Assembly: GCF_003148385.1 (NCBI RefSeq)
Contig: NZ_CP029463.1
Location: 2,418,001-2,482,000 of the forward strand
From: Flavobacterium sediminis
GTDB lineage: Bacteria > Bacteroidota > Bacteroidia > Flavobacteriales > Flavobacteriaceae
Reading direction: 5' to 3'
DNA: 64,000 nucleotides
Shown here: one piece after another, positions 36,003 to 45,795 of the stretch
Position numbering within the stretch: position 1 is the first letter of the stretch
Layout: every line of letters starts with the position of its first letter
The notes under the pieces: generated by a model
Seen by the model: only the letters and a program-made list of their open reading frames with translations
Told to the model about the DNA's origin: nothing
Databases searched by the model: none
Made by a program: the position numbers and the translations under genes

Positions 36003-36836
36003 ATGAACCGTATTTTTTATTTGTTATTTTTATTTTTTTCGTTCACAGCTTTTTCTCAAGATACTATTTCATTCTATTTTGAAACCGATAAATACGAATT
36101 ATCTGCTACCGAAAAAATCAGATTGAGAGAGTGGATAATAAAGAATCGAAAATCAAAGATTTTATCGATCAGAGGTTATACAGACGAAGTGGGGACCAAT
36201 CAGTACAATGATACACTATCACAAAAAAGAGTGAAATCCATTTATCGCTCTATTGTCGGAAAAATTAAAATCAGAGAAGACTTTAAGACTATCAGTTACG
36301 GAGAGAACTTTAAACAATCTGAAATTAAAGCTGAAAATCGCCGTGCCTCCATTTATTACCTCAAAGAAGAAGATCTGGATAAAGAACAGGAAGTATTAGG
36401 GTTGCCTCCGGTTACAATAGAAAAAGAAGAAGAAATTGTAGAAATTCCGGACGATGCTCCGCTTCATGTAAAAGTAGCGGCAGCAAAAGTGGGAGACAAA
36501 ATTATTCTGAAAAATATTAACTTCTATCAGAATACGTTTCAAACTACACAAGAGTCACAAGCTGCTTTGTATGATCTGTTGTTTGTCTTACAAAATAACC
36601 CTAACCTTACCATTCAGATACAAGGACATATTTGCTGTGTAGATAGCGATAGAAGAAACTTGTCTTTAGAACGGGCAAAACAGGTTCGTCGTTTTTTAAT
36701 GTATAAAGGAATCCCTATGCACCGGGTATCAGTAACTGGATATGGTGTGCGGTATCCTATTTATCCCATTCCGGAAGATAATGAAGAACAGGCGGCGGCC
36801 AACAGAAGAGTTGAAATAGAAATTTTAAGTAAGTAA
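36003..36836 (+). CDS. Protein with two OmpA-like peptidoglycan-binding domains
   Basis: The ATG at 36003 gives 277 residues with a signal peptide (LLFLFFSFTAFSQ); the longer frame begins with a TTG at 35979. Two OmpA-like domains follow. The first (about 20-125; 'ISIRGYTDEVG'-type motif 'LSIRGYTDEVGTNQYND') is somewhat diverged. The second (about 165-275; 'TIQIQGHICCVDSDRRNLSL', 'AKQVRRFLMYKGI', 'NRRVEIEIL') is better conserved. There is no outer-membrane barrel. It is probably a periplasmic protein that holds peptidoglycan. The lipoprotein gene begins two bases after the stop, so the two are one operon. Confidence 0.85.
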   Translation: MNRIFYLLFLFFSFTAFSQDTISFYFETDKYELSATEKIRLREWIIKNRKSKILSIRGYTDEVGTNQYNDTLSQKRVKSIYRSIVGKIKIREDFKTISYGENFKQSEIKAENRRASIYYLKEEDLDKEQEVLGLPPVTIEKEEEIVEIPDDAPLHVKVAAAKVGDKIILKNINFYQNTFQTTQESQAALYDLLFVLQNNPNLTIQIQGHICCVDSDRRNLSLERAKQVRRFLMYKGIPMHRVSVTGYGVRYPIYPIPEDNEEQAAANRRVEIEILSK

Positions 36837-36837
36837 T

Positions 36838-37287
36838 ATGAAATTCACAAAACTAATTATGTTTTTATTAATGGTTACATTGCCTTTTGTAAGTTGTAAT
36901 GATAACTGTTCAGACGTAGATGCTCCGGATTCGGCATCTTTGTTTATTTCATGTATTGATGAGGTTTCTGGGGAGAATGTTTTTGAAAATGAAACTTTTT
37001 CAGGAGATCAGATCGTAGTGACCGATGAGGATGACGAATTAGTTTCATTTAGTTTTATTGAAACTAAAAACTTTATACATATTACTTTTCCGGCCGGTTT
37101 GGTAGAAGGTAAAATTATCACCGTTAAATTAGAAAATACTGAAACTTCAGATGTAAGAGAAATAGAAATTCATTTGGATGTTGTTTCCCAAGAAGAAGAA
37201 TGTTACACGTTGTATAAAGTAGATAACGTGGTGTTTCCTAATAATGAAAGTGAATTAATCGATGGAATTTACGAAGTAAAAATTTAG
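36838..37287 (+). CDS. Orphan lipoprotein in operon with the OmpA-like protein
   Basis: A 149-residue lipoprotein (signal LLMVTLPFVSCNDN, Cys at about 20). The mature part is acidic and beta-rich ('ENVFENETFSGDQIVVTDED', 'FIHITFPAGLVEGKIITVKL', 'ECYTLYKVDNVVFPNNE') with several Cys. No family is recognised. It begins one base after the OmpA-like gene, so it is likely made in equal amount and may sit with it at the cell envelope. Confidence 0.75.
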   Translation: MKFTKLIMFLLMVTLPFVSCNDNCSDVDAPDSASLFISCIDEVSGENVFENETFSGDQIVVTDEDDELVSFSFIETKNFIHITFPAGLVEGKIITVKLENTETSDVREIEIHLDVVSQEEECYTLYKVDNVVFPNNESELIDGIYEVKI

Positions 37288-37332
37288 AACATCTGACTTA
37301 AATTTTAATTTCTGAATTCTAAATTTAAAAAC

Positions 37333-37340
37333 TATCTTTG
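37333..37340 (+). promoter_or_regulatory. Candidate -7 element for purM
   Basis: TATCTTTG fits TAnnTTTG and lies 69 bp before the purM start. The sequence is followed by GCAGCA, a common Bacteroidota pattern, but the -33 element is unclear. Confidence 0.45.
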
Positions 37341-37409
37341 CAGCACAACAAAAACTGGAGTTATTTCGGTAAAAAGAGAGATAATTTCTAACTAACAACA
37401 CAACGTTTA

Positions 37410-38587
37410 ATGAGCTCTGAAAATAGCAAACGCTACAATTTAAGAGGGGTTTCCGCTTCAAAGGAAGATGTTCACAATGCAATCAAAAACATTGACAAAG
37501 GATTGTTCCCCAAAGCTTTCTGTAAAATTATACCGGATTATCTAACCAATGATGATCAACACTGTATCATAATGCATGCCGATGGTGCCGGAACCAAATC
37601 GTCATTAGCTTATATGTATTGGAAAGAAACAGGAGATCTGTCTGTATGGAAAGGCATTGCTCAAGATGCTTTGATCATGAATATTGATGATTTACTTTGT
37701 GTGGGAGCAACCGATAATATTTTGTTGTCATCAACTATAGGACGAAACAAAAATCTAGTTCCCGGCGAAGTGATCTCGGCGATTATCAACGGAACAGAAG
37801 AATTAATTTCAGATCTAAAAGAACACGGGGTTACGATCCATTCTACAGGGGAGAAACTGCCGATGTGGGTGACTTAGTTCGTACTATTATTGTCGATTCA
37901 ACGGTAACGGCTCGCATGAAACGAGAAAATGTTATTGATAACGCTAATATTCAAGCAGGTGATGTTATTGTAGGTTTGGCTTCATTCGGTCAAGCAACTT
38001 ACGAAAAAGGATACAATGGCGGAATGGGAAGTAACGGATTAACGTCTGCTCGTCATGATGTTTTTGCTAAATATTTGGCCGAAAAATATCCGGAAAGTTT
38101 CGATGCTTCTGTGCCAAATGAACTAGTGTATTCCGGTCAAACCAAATTGACTGATGCTGTTGAAAATAGCCCAATTGACGCCGGTAAATTAGTGCTTTCT
38201 CCAACGAGAACTTACGCACCGGTTATCAAAAAGATTTTAGAAAAATACAATGCAAATGATATTCACGGAATGGTGCATTGTAGTGGGGGAGCACAAACAA
38301 AGGTTCTTCACTTTGTTGATAACGTTCACGTGATAAAAGATAATTTGTTTCCGGTTCCGCCGTTATTCAAATTGATACATGAGCAATCAAAAACCGATTG
38401 GAAAGAAATGTATCAGGTATTCAATTGCGGACATCGAATGGAACTTTACATTCCGGCTGAATTAGCAAATGATATTATTGAAATTTCAAGATCGTTCAAT
38501 ATTGAAGCACAGATCATTGGTAGAGTAGAGGTGTCAAATGAGAAAAAATTAACGATCACATCAGAATACGGAATATTTGAATATTAA
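37410..38587 (+). pseudogene. purM: Phosphoribosylformylglycinamidine cyclo-ligase (AIR synthase), frameshifted in this sequence
   Basis: Two frames form one PurM protein. The first (37410-37877) has 'IIMHADGAGTKSSLAYMYW', 'DALIMNIDDLLCVGATDN' and ends abnormally after 'TIHSTGEKLPMWVT'. The second continues with 'MGDLVRTIIVDSTV', 'GDVIVGLASFGQATYEKGYN' and 'GMVHCSGGAQTKVLHFVDN'. One extra G at the GGGG run 37848-37851 gives 'STGGETADVGDLVRT', the family sequence, and a 392-residue protein. PurM makes aminoimidazole ribotide in purine synthesis and would be hard to lose, so a base-call error is the likely reason. guaA, another purine gene, lies just downstream. Confidence 0.9.
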
Positions 38588-38685
38588 TAATAGTAGTTTT
38601 TTCAAGTTCAAGTTGTTTCCGTGTTACTATTAAATAAAACTAAAATAACTAAGACCTGAAATTTTAAACAACATATAACAACACA

Positions 38686-40215
38686 ATGCAACACAACGTT
38701 TTAATTTTAGATTTCGGTTCGCAATACACGCAACTAATTGCGCGTAGAGTTAGGGAACTGAATATTTTTTGTGAAATTTATCCTTATAATAACCCGCCTG
38801 AAGATTTATCATCTTTTAAAGCAGTAATTCTGTCAGGAAGCCCTTTTTCAGTTCGTTCGGAAGAAGCGCCTCATCCGGATTTATCGGAGATCAGAGGTAA
38901 AAAGCCTTTGTTAGCGGTTTGTTATGGGGCTCAGTATTTAGCTCATTTTTCAGGAGGAGAAGTAGCTCCGTCCACTATTCGTGAATACGGAAGAGCAAAT
39001 CTTTCCTTTATTAAGGAAAATGAAGCATTCTTTGAAAATGTTAGTTTAGGCAGTCAAGTGTGGATGAGCCATTCAGATACCATCAAACAATTACCGACTA
39101 ACGGGGTTCGATTAGCAAGTACAAAAGATGTTGAAAATGCAGCTTATCGAATAGAAGGAGAAAGTACTTACGCAATCCAGTTCCATCCGGAAGTGTATCA
39201 TTCAACTGACGGAAAGCAAATGTTAGAGAACTTTTTAGTGAAGATTGCAGGAGTAGAGCAAAGTTTCACAGCAAATGCTTTTGTAGAAGAGATTGTTGAG
39301 GAACTAAAACAAAAGATCGGTAACGATAAAGTAGTATTAGGATTGTCCGGTGGTGTAGACTCTACTGTTGCAGCTGTTTTATTGAATAAAGCTATCGGAG
39401 ATAACTTATACTGTATTTTCGTAAACAACGGTTTGTTACGTAAAAATGAGTTCGAAAGTGTATTGCATCAGTATAAAGATATGGGCTTGAACGTAAAAGG
39501 AGTTGATGCTTCGGCACGCTTTTTGGATGCTTTAGCAGGGTTGGAAGATCCGGAAGCTAAACGCAAAGCGATTGGGCGTGTGTTTATTGAAGTATTTGAT
39601 GATGAAGCACACTTGTTAAAAGATGTAAAATGGTTAGGACAGGGAACAATCTATCCTGACGTGATTGAATCAGTTTCAGTAAAAGGTCCTTCAGCTACAA
39701 TTAAATCTCATCATAATGTGGGCGGATTACCTGATTTTATGAAATTACAGGTAGTTGAACCATTGCGAATGTTGTTTAAAGACGAAGTACGCCGGGTAGG
39801 AAAAACATTAGGCATAGATGATGAATTATTAGGAAGACATCCTTTTCCGGGACCCGGATTAGCCATTCGGATTTTAGGAGATATTACTCCGGAAAAAGTT
39901 AGTATATTGCAAGAAGTTGATGCTATTTTCATCAACGGATTAAAAGAACACGGTTTGTATAATAAAGTGTGGCAGGCCGGCGCTATTTTGCTTCCGGTAA
40001 ATAGTGTGGGTGTAATGGGAGATGAACGTACTTATGAGAAAGTGGTGGCATTGCGCGCTGTCGAATCTACTGATGGTATGACTGCGGATTGGGTACACCT
40101 GCCTTACGAGTTCTTAATGAAAGTGTCCAACGAAATTATTAATAAAGTGAAAGGTGTAAATAGAGTAGTGTATGACATTAGCTCTAAACCGCCTGCAACT
40201 ATTGAATGGGAATAA
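38686..40215 (+). CDS. guaA: GMP synthase (glutamine-hydrolysing)
   Basis: A 509-residue GuaA with a class I glutamine amidotransferase domain (1-185; catalytic Cys in '[13 protein letters not shown]', His/Glu in '[10 protein letters not shown]') and an ATP pyrophosphatase domain (from about 205; P-loop '[16 protein letters not shown]'). The C-terminal dimerisation domain ends '[15 protein letters not shown]'. It converts XMP to GMP in the cytosol. With purM upstream it makes a small purine group, though 98 bp separate the two. The LysM protein gene follows after 10 bp and may be co-transcribed. Confidence 0.96.
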   Translation: MQHNVLILDFGSQYTQLIARRVRELNIFCEIYPYNNPPEDLSSFKAVILSGSPFSVRSEEAPHPDLSEIRGKKPLLAVCYGAQYLAHFSGGEVAPSTIREYGRANLSFIKENEAFFENVSLGSQVWMSHSDTIKQLPTNGVRLASTKDVENAAYRIEGESTYAIQFHPEVYHSTDGKQMLENFLVKIAGVEQSFTANAFVEEIVEELKQKIGNDKVVLGLSGGVDSTVAAVLLNKAIGDNLYCIFVNNGLLRKNEFESVLHQYKDMGLNVKGVDASARFLDALAGLEDPEAKRKAIGRVFIEVFDDEAHLLKDVKWLGQGTIYPDVIESVSVKGPSATIKSHHNVGGLPDFMKLQVVEPLRMLFKDEVRRVGKTLGIDDELLGRHPFPGPGLAIRILGDITPEKVSILQEVDAIFINGLKEHGLYNKVWQAGAILLPVNSVGVMGDERTYEKVVALRAVESTDGMTADWVHLPYEFLMKVSNEIINKVKGVNRVVYDISSKPPATIEWE

Positions 40216-40225
40216 ATTTTAAAAC

Positions 40226-42178
40226 ATGTTAATACGTAAAATTGCATTTTTGATGTTATTATCTTGTAGCGTAATGGTTGCAAGACAAGAACCTTATGTA
40301 AAGCATAGCATTGCAAAAGGAGAAACTGTTTATAGCATTGCCAGAAAATATAAAGTAACCCCTTATGATATCTATCAGCTTAATCCGGATGCCAAAGACG
40401 GAATCAAGGAAAATGCAATTTTATTAATACCGAGTAAATCTTCTGTAACGGTTACCAAAGAAGTAAAAACAGTTACTCCGGAAACAGAAACAAATGATAA
40501 GTCGGAAACAACTACACATATTGTAAAGACAAAGGAAACCTTGTATGGTTTGGCAAAACAATACGATGTTTCTGTGGCAGATCTGAAAGAATGGAATCCG
40601 GAGGTTGCACAGAACGGTTTAAAAGTAGGACAAGAGATCATCGTATCTAAAAATTACCAGCCGGATAATACAAACGATACCGTAGAGATTACAACCACAA
40701 AAAATACAACGGAGGTATTCACACATGTTGTAAAAACAAAAGAAACGTTATACGGTATTTCTAAGCAATATGATCTTTCTATTAGCGAATTAGAAGAACT
40801 TAATCCGCAGCTAAAAGAAAGCGGCTTACAAATAGGAGATACATTACAATTAAAAAAAGTAATTCAGGAGAAAAGTAACAATATAAATGGAAATGTTATT
40901 ACCTCCAGTATTGGTGTTTTAGAGCGTTATTACATCGTTAAGCCGGAAGAGACTTTATTCAGTATTTCAAGAAAGTTAAGCGTTTCAGAAGAAGAATTAT
41001 TGAAATTGAATCCGGAAGCGGTTGATGGCGTAAAAACAGGGATGAAACTGAAGCTGCCTAATACATTCGTTTCAAAGAGTAAACCACAGGCTGATCTGAT
41101 CCAGACATTGGATTTTTCTACCCGAAAAGATCTGGTCTTATTGTTACCTTTTAATGTTACTAAAATTTATACTGATACTTCCAGAACCGTTCAGGAAAAT
41201 ATTAAAGAAAATAAATTCTTAAATCTTACATTGGATTTCTATTCAGGAGCTTTAATGGCTATAGATTCCGCTAAAGTAATGGGCTTACCGGTTCATGTAA
41301 AGATATTAGATGTAGAAAGTTCACGTTCCACTTCAAATATTGCCAAGATCATAGGAAGAAATGATTTTTCGGATGTAGATGCCGTAATAGGGCCATTTCA
41401 GAATTCTCATGTAGAAGCAACAGCCCAATTACTGTCACAATACAATACGCCGGTTATTTCCCCGCTTTCAAAAGAAGAAAGCAAACCTTTGCCTAATCTG
41501 TATAGTGTAGTACCGTTACAAGAAACAATGTACAAAGCTGTTTTCAACTATATGTATGCTAAGAATGGCAATGTATTAGCAGTGGTCAGTAAGAAAAAGA
41601 ATAGTACCAAAGAGTATTTAGAACAACATTATAAAGATGTAAAATTTGCTTCATATAATGCAGAAGGAGCAATTGATTTAGAAAGTATCCGTACTAAATT
41701 AGTCAAAAGCCAAAAGAACTTCGTGATTCTGGAATCAGAGTTAGCAAGTCAGGTTTTGAATGTAACCAATGCGTTGGTAAAGTATAAGAAAGATTTTGAC
41801 ATACAGCTGGTAGTATTAGAGTTATACGATACACTGGATTATGATGAAATTCCGATGCAGAATCTGGTAGATCTTAACTTATTATTTCCTTCAAGCAGAA
41901 GAGAGATCGACACACCGGAAGGTTTGATCTATGAAGAAAAATACGAAAAAAAGTATGGGGTAAAACCAAATTCCAGAGCTAATGCAGGATTTGACATTAC
42001 ATTTGACACCCTATTACGCATTTGTCAACCGGAAAGCTTTGAAGAAACGGCTAAGCGATACAAATCAGAACAGATAGAAACAGCTTTTGATTACGAATCT
42101 CACAACGGCGTTATTGTGAACGATGCTGTTTATATTCAGTATTACAGTAGTGATTATACGATAAAGCCGGCATTATAA
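40226..42178 (+). CDS. LysM-repeat protein fused to a periplasmic-binding-protein domain
   Basis: The 650-residue protein has a short signal (IAFLMLLSCSVMVARQ). Four LysM repeats follow near 26-72, 92-136, 162-206 and 232-276, each with a 'GETVYSIARKYKV'-like start and 'LNP' near the end ('KTKETLYGLAKQYDVS', 'KPEETLFSISRKLSVS'). From about 305 a type 1 periplasmic-binding-protein fold begins ('VLLLPFNVTKIYTD', 'DAVIGPFQNSHVEATAQLLS', 'NTPVISPLSKEES'). The LysM part should bind peptidoglycan, and the second part resembles amino-acid-binding or LpoA-like domains. This fusion is common in Bacteroidota; the ligand is unknown. Confidence 0.85.
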   Translation: MLIRKIAFLMLLSCSVMVARQEPYVKHSIAKGETVYSIARKYKVTPYDIYQLNPDAKDGIKENAILLIPSKSSVTVTKEVKTVTPETETNDKSETTTHIVKTKETLYGLAKQYDVSVADLKEWNPEVAQNGLKVGQEIIVSKNYQPDNTNDTVEITTTKNTTEVFTHVVKTKETLYGISKQYDLSISELEELNPQLKESGLQIGDTLQLKKVIQEKSNNINGNVITSSIGVLERYYIVKPEETLFSISRKLSVSEEELLKLNPEAVDGVKTGMKLKLPNTFVSKSKPQADLIQTLDFSTRKDLVLLLPFNVTKIYTDTSRTVQENIKENKFLNLTLDFYSGALMAIDSAKVMGLPVHVKILDVESSRSTSNIAKIIGRNDFSDVDAVIGPFQNSHVEATAQLLSQYNTPVISPLSKEESKPLPNLYSVVPLQETMYKAVFNYMYAKNGNVLAVVSKKKNSTKEYLEQHYKDVKFASYNAEGAIDLESIRTKLVKSQKNFVILESELASQVLNVTNALVKYKKDFDIQLVVLELYDTLDYDEIPMQNLVDLNLLFPSSRREIDTPEGLIYEEKYEKKYGVKPNSRANAGFDITFDTLLRICQPESFEETAKRYKSEQIETAFDYESHNGVIVNDAVYIQYYSSDYTIKPAL

Positions 42179-42210
42179 TGCTTGCTGAGCCAAAAATAAA
42201 ACTATAAAAA

Positions 42211-42236
42211 AAGTCCGATTTAATCGGACTTTTTTT
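42211..42236. terminator. Bidirectional terminator
   Basis: AAGTCCGAT (42211-42219) pairs with ATCGGACTT, with A-residues to the left and T-residues to the right. It lies between the convergent LysM (end 42178) and YceI (end 42259) genes. Confidence 0.85.
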
Positions 42237-42258
42237 AGTTTATAACGGAATAGAAATA

Positions 42259-42882
42259 TTATTCAAATAAAACAGATCCTGAAATAGCAACTTCACTCCA
42301 TGTTTTGCTAACACCGTCAGCACCTTTATGCAGATCATAACATGCTTTATTGATTGATTCAACAGCTGCTTGAGCACCAAAATCCTCTAAGTTAATAACA
42401 CCGTCAACAGTAAATTTTTTGTTTTCAAATTTAGAAGTAACGTCAACAGATTGAGTAACACCATTTAGAGTTAATGTTAAAACTGTTTTTCCTTCTTTAA
42501 AGTTGATTACTCCACCGATTAATTCAGTATCTTTTAATACGCTGAAAAAGAATTGTTTTAATTTTTCGTCTCTTTCAGGGTTGTTTGTAAACACACTGCT
42601 TACCGGAATAGAGAAACTAGCTCCTTCCAATACAGTCTCAGGAGTTTCACCTTCTTTGGTATCTTTTAATGAAATCGCAGTAAAACTACCTCCTACAGCT
42701 ACTTTATCAGTAGTCTTATAAGCGGTCCAGTTCACTTTTGTAGAGTCTGACACTATTTTTAAACTAACAACTTCCGGAGTAGCTTCCGTTGTTTCTTCAA
42801 CAGGAGCTTCTGTTTTTTCTTCTTTTTTACAACTTGTTGCTAATAGCGTTATAGCAAACGCAAATATTGCAATTTTTTTCAT
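42259..42882 (-). CDS. YceI-like lipoprotein, second copy
   Basis: A 207-residue protein with a lipoprotein signal (FAITLLATSCKKEE, Cys at 18), an acidic linker rich in Glu/Thr and a YceI-like domain ('STKVNWTAYKTTDKVAVGGS', 'ASFSIPVSSVFTNNPERDEK', 'LTLTLNGVTQSVDVTSKFEN'). It is more diverged than the copy at 5862-6527 and lacks its conserved tail, so the ligand may differ. Periplasmic or outer-membrane attached; probably monocistronic. Confidence 0.85.
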   Translation of the reverse strand: MKKIAIFAFAITLLATSCKKEEKTEAPVEETTEATPEVVSLKIVSDSTKVNWTAYKTTDKVAVGGSFTAISLKDTKEGETPETVLEGASFSIPVSSVFTNNPERDEKLKQFFFSVLKDTELIGGVINFKEGKTVLTLTLNGVTQSVDVTSKFENKKFTVDGVINLEDFGAQAAVESINKACYDLHKGADGVSKTWSEVAISGSVLFE

Positions 42883-43033
42883 ACGAAATAGTTTTTAAAG
42901 TTTAGCTCAAAGGTACAGAGATTTTAACATTTTAACAATCCTGTACTGTTAAAGATTGCTTAAGATTACTTTTTGATAAAATGGAATAATAAAAACTTAT
43001 ACTCTAAGCAGTTTCTTAATTCATAAATTGAAT

Positions 43034-43041
43034 TATCTTTG
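43034..43041 (+). promoter_or_regulatory. Candidate -7 element for the ABC-F gene
   Basis: TATCTTTG fits TAnnTTTG and lies 57 bp before the start at 43099. The -33 region is not clear. Confidence 0.4.
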
Positions 43042-43098
43042 CGCCTTTAAAATTGAGAAACTTTTTAATTTTTAGACTTTTAACTTTAGACTAATAAA

Positions 43099-44733
43099 AT
43101 GATTACAGTTAACGATATTGCGGTTGAGTTCGGAGGGACGACTTTGTTTAGTGAGGTCACTTTTGCAATCAATGAAAATGATAAAATTGCCTTAATGGGT
43201 AAGAATGGAGCAGGAAAGTCAACCTTGTTAAAAATTGTAGCAGGAGTAAACAAACCAAGTCGGGGTGTAGTTTCGGCACCTAAAGAAGCTGTAATCGCTT
43301 ATTTACCACAGCACTTGTTGACGGAAGATAAACTGACCGTTTTTGAAGAAACCTCTAAAGCTTTTGAGGATATTTTTAAAATGAAAGCGGAAATAGATGA
43401 GATCAATGAACAGTTAACTACCCGAACAGATTATGAGAGTGACGGTTACATGAAGTTAATTGAGCGCGTTTCTGAACTTTCGGAGAAGTTTTATGCTATT
43501 GAAGAGATTAATTATGAGGCTGAGGTAGAAAAAGTCTTAAAAGGGTTAGGCTTTGAACGGGAAGACTTTACACGAAAAACATCAGAGTTTTCAGGAGGTT
43601 GGCGTATGCGAATTGAACTGGCGAAGATCTTGTTAAAAAAACCGGATTTAATTTTATTAGATGAGCCTACCAATCACTTGGATATGGATAGTATTCAATG
43701 GTTAGAGGAGTTTCTGGTAACTCAGGCCAAAGCCGTAATGGTCATTTCTCACGATAGAGCTTTTGTCGACAATATTACGAATCGTACGATAGAAGTTACA
43801 ATGGGAAGGATTTACGATTACAGGGCGAAATATTCTGATTATTTAGTATTGAGACAAGATAGGAGAGTACATCAACAAAAAGCTTATGATGAGCAACAAA
43901 AATTTATTGCCGAAAACAAAGCTTTTATTGAGCGTTTTAGAGGGACTTTTTCTAAAACAGAACAAGTGCAGTCACGTGTTCGAATGTTGGAAAAACTCGT
44001 TTTAGTGGAAGTTGATGAAGTAGATACTTCTGCTTTAAAGTTGAAGTTCCCGCCTTCACCTCGTAGCGGGCAATATCCGGTTGTGGTAGAAGAACTTTCT
44101 AAAAAGTACGGAGATCACGTGGTTTTTAACAATGCCGGTATGGTAATTGAACGAGGTCAAAAAGTGGCTTTAGTGGGTAAAAACGGTGAAGGAAAATCGA
44201 CTATGATCAAAGCTATTATGGGCGAAATTCAGCATGACGGAGGAAAGTTAGAAATAGGTCATAATGCACAGATCGGCTATTTTGCTCAAAATCAAGCAGC
44301 TTTATTAGATGGTGAATTGTCTGTTTTTGATACAATTGATCGAATAGCAGTAGGGGATATCCGTACAAAGATCAAGGATATGTTAGGAGCATTTATGTTC
44401 AGTGGAGACGATATTCAAAAGAAAGTTAAAGTACTATCAGGAGGAGAACGAACACGTTTGGCCATGATCAAATTATTGTTGGAACCTGTAAATGTTCTGA
44501 TTCTGGATGAGCCAACGAACCACTTGGACATGAAAACGAAAGACATTATCAAAGCAGCATTAAATGATTTTGACGGTACATTAATTTTGGTTTCTCACGA
44601 TCGTGATTTCCTTGACGGATTAGTTACTAAAGTATTTGAGTTCGGTAACAAGCGCGTTCGCGAACATTTTGAAGATATTAAAGGTTTCCTGGAGTTCAAA
44701 AAAATGGAGAATTTGAAGGAAATTGAAAAATAA
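43099..44733 (+). CDS. ABC-F family ATPase (translation factor type)
   Basis: The 544-residue protein has two ABC domains and no membrane segments. Domain 1 has Walker A 'LMGKNGAGKSTLLKI' (about 33-47), signature 'EFSGGWRMRIELAK' and 'LILLDEPTNHLDM'. Domain 2 has 'LVGKNGEGKSTMIKA', 'VLSGGERTRLAMIK' and 'VLILDEPTNHLDM'. The linker (about 240-320) is charged and helical ('HQQKAYDEQQKFIAENKAFI'), as in ABC-F proteins that act on the ribosome (EttA/Uup/YbiT group). Which subfamily it belongs to cannot be fixed by eye; antibiotic protection is possible but not indicated. Confidence 0.9.
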   Translation: MITVNDIAVEFGGTTLFSEVTFAINENDKIALMGKNGAGKSTLLKIVAGVNKPSRGVVSAPKEAVIAYLPQHLLTEDKLTVFEETSKAFEDIFKMKAEIDEINEQLTTRTDYESDGYMKLIERVSELSEKFYAIEEINYEAEVEKVLKGLGFEREDFTRKTSEFSGGWRMRIELAKILLKKPDLILLDEPTNHLDMDSIQWLEEFLVTQAKAVMVISHDRAFVDNITNRTIEVTMGRIYDYRAKYSDYLVLRQDRRVHQQKAYDEQQKFIAENKAFIERFRGTFSKTEQVQSRVRMLEKLVLVEVDEVDTSALKLKFPPSPRSGQYPVVVEELSKKYGDHVVFNNAGMVIERGQKVALVGKNGEGKSTMIKAIMGEIQHDGGKLEIGHNAQIGYFAQNQAALLDGELSVFDTIDRIAVGDIRTKIKDMLGAFMFSGDDIQKKVKVLSGGERTRLAMIKLLLEPVNVLILDEPTNHLDMKTKDIIKAALNDFDGTLILVSHDRDFLDGLVTKVFEFGNKRVREHFEDIKGFLEFKKMENLKEIEK

Positions 44734-44824
44734 ACTTTGTTGAAGTTCCGTTTAACGAGTCAAGCGAATAAACTTGTTTTTTGTAAAAAATCCTTTATTT
44801 TTGAAATTCAAAATCAGATTGAAA

Positions 44825-45721
44825 ATGTTTCAAAAGCAAAGGATTTTTATTTTTTCAGGACTTTTTTTCTGTTCAATTGCTTTCTCTCAACACAGCTTGT
44901 TTTCGTTGTCTGACGACTATATTGTGAAAAAGTATTCACAGCGTTGGGAACTTGATAGCATTGATAAACACGGAACCTTTAGGTTAATGTCTTATAAGCC
45001 TATTTATCTGGCTCCGGCTCGTTGGTCGTCCAAGCCAAATGATCAGCCATATAGTGAAAATCCTGATTATTCAGTAGATGAAGCAAAGCCTTATAATAGT
45101 ATAGAAACTAAATTTCAGTTGAGTTTTAAAACAAAAGTTATTCAAGGACTTTTTAATAATGAAGGAGATATCTGGTTAGGCTATACCCAAAAGGCACATT
45201 GGCAAGTATTCAATGTAAAATTATCGAGAGTCTTCAGAGAATTGAATTACGAACCGGAATTGATATTTATGTATCCGGTTTCTTTTTCTTTTTTAGGCGG
45301 AAAGTTCCGAACAATTGGTCTGGCATTGAACCATCAGTCGAATGGAAAGGATCTGCCTACCTCAAGAAGTTGGAATCGTATTATCTTTAATTTAGGATAT
45401 GAGAATGGAAATTGGCTGGTTTCTTTTCACCCGTGGATACGTCTGAAAGACGATGAAGACGAGAATCCTTCAATTACTAAATACATCGGAAACGGAGAGC
45501 TTAATGCTGCTTATACTTACAACCGTCATCAATTTTATGCTATTGTTACTCATCCGTTTAATCATTTAAAATGTGGAAGCATGCAACTGAACTATGTTTT
45601 TCCTCTAAAAGGACATCTAAGAGGGCATGTACAGTTTTTTGACGGATACGGAGAAACCATGATTGATTACAATCACCACCAAACGACAGTAGGGATCGGG
45701 ATTTCTTTTTCAGATTGGTAA
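44825..45721 (+). CDS. Outer-membrane phospholipase A (PLA1 family)
   Basis: The start at 44825 gives 298 residues with a signal peptide (IFIFSGLFFCSIAFSQ); the longer frame adds seventeen residues before it. The mature part is an OMPLA-type beta-barrel with the catalytic region 'LALNHQSNGKDLPTSRSWNR', where His, Ser and the later Asn of the family are recognisable. Other matching strands are 'SIETKFQLSFKTKVIQGLF' and 'DIWLGYTQKAHWQVFN'. OMPLA hydrolyses phospholipids that have moved to the outer leaflet of the outer membrane. The C-terminal residue is Trp, typical of barrel proteins. Confidence 0.9.
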   Translation: MFQKQRIFIFSGLFFCSIAFSQHSLFSLSDDYIVKKYSQRWELDSIDKHGTFRLMSYKPIYLAPARWSSKPNDQPYSENPDYSVDEAKPYNSIETKFQLSFKTKVIQGLFNNEGDIWLGYTQKAHWQVFNVKLSRVFRELNYEPELIFMYPVSFSFLGGKFRTIGLALNHQSNGKDLPTSRSWNRIIFNLGYENGNWLVSFHPWIRLKDDEDENPSITKYIGNGELNAAYTYNRHQFYAIVTHPFNHLKCGSMQLNYVFPLKGHLRGHVQFFDGYGETMIDYNHHQTTVGIGISFSDW

Positions 45722-45737
45722 GCAAAAAATAAAAAAA

Positions 45738-45768
45738 CTGTCTTAAAAATAGTTTAAGACAGCTTTCT
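45738..45768 (+). terminator. Terminator after the phospholipase gene
   Basis: CTGTCTTAAA (45738-45747) pairs with TTTAAGACAG (45753-45762). The left side has an A-run and the right side is less T-rich, so it may work mainly for the convergent minus-strand gene. Confidence 0.7.
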
Positions 45769-45795
45769 ATGTATTCTATTATTTAGAAAGTGAAC

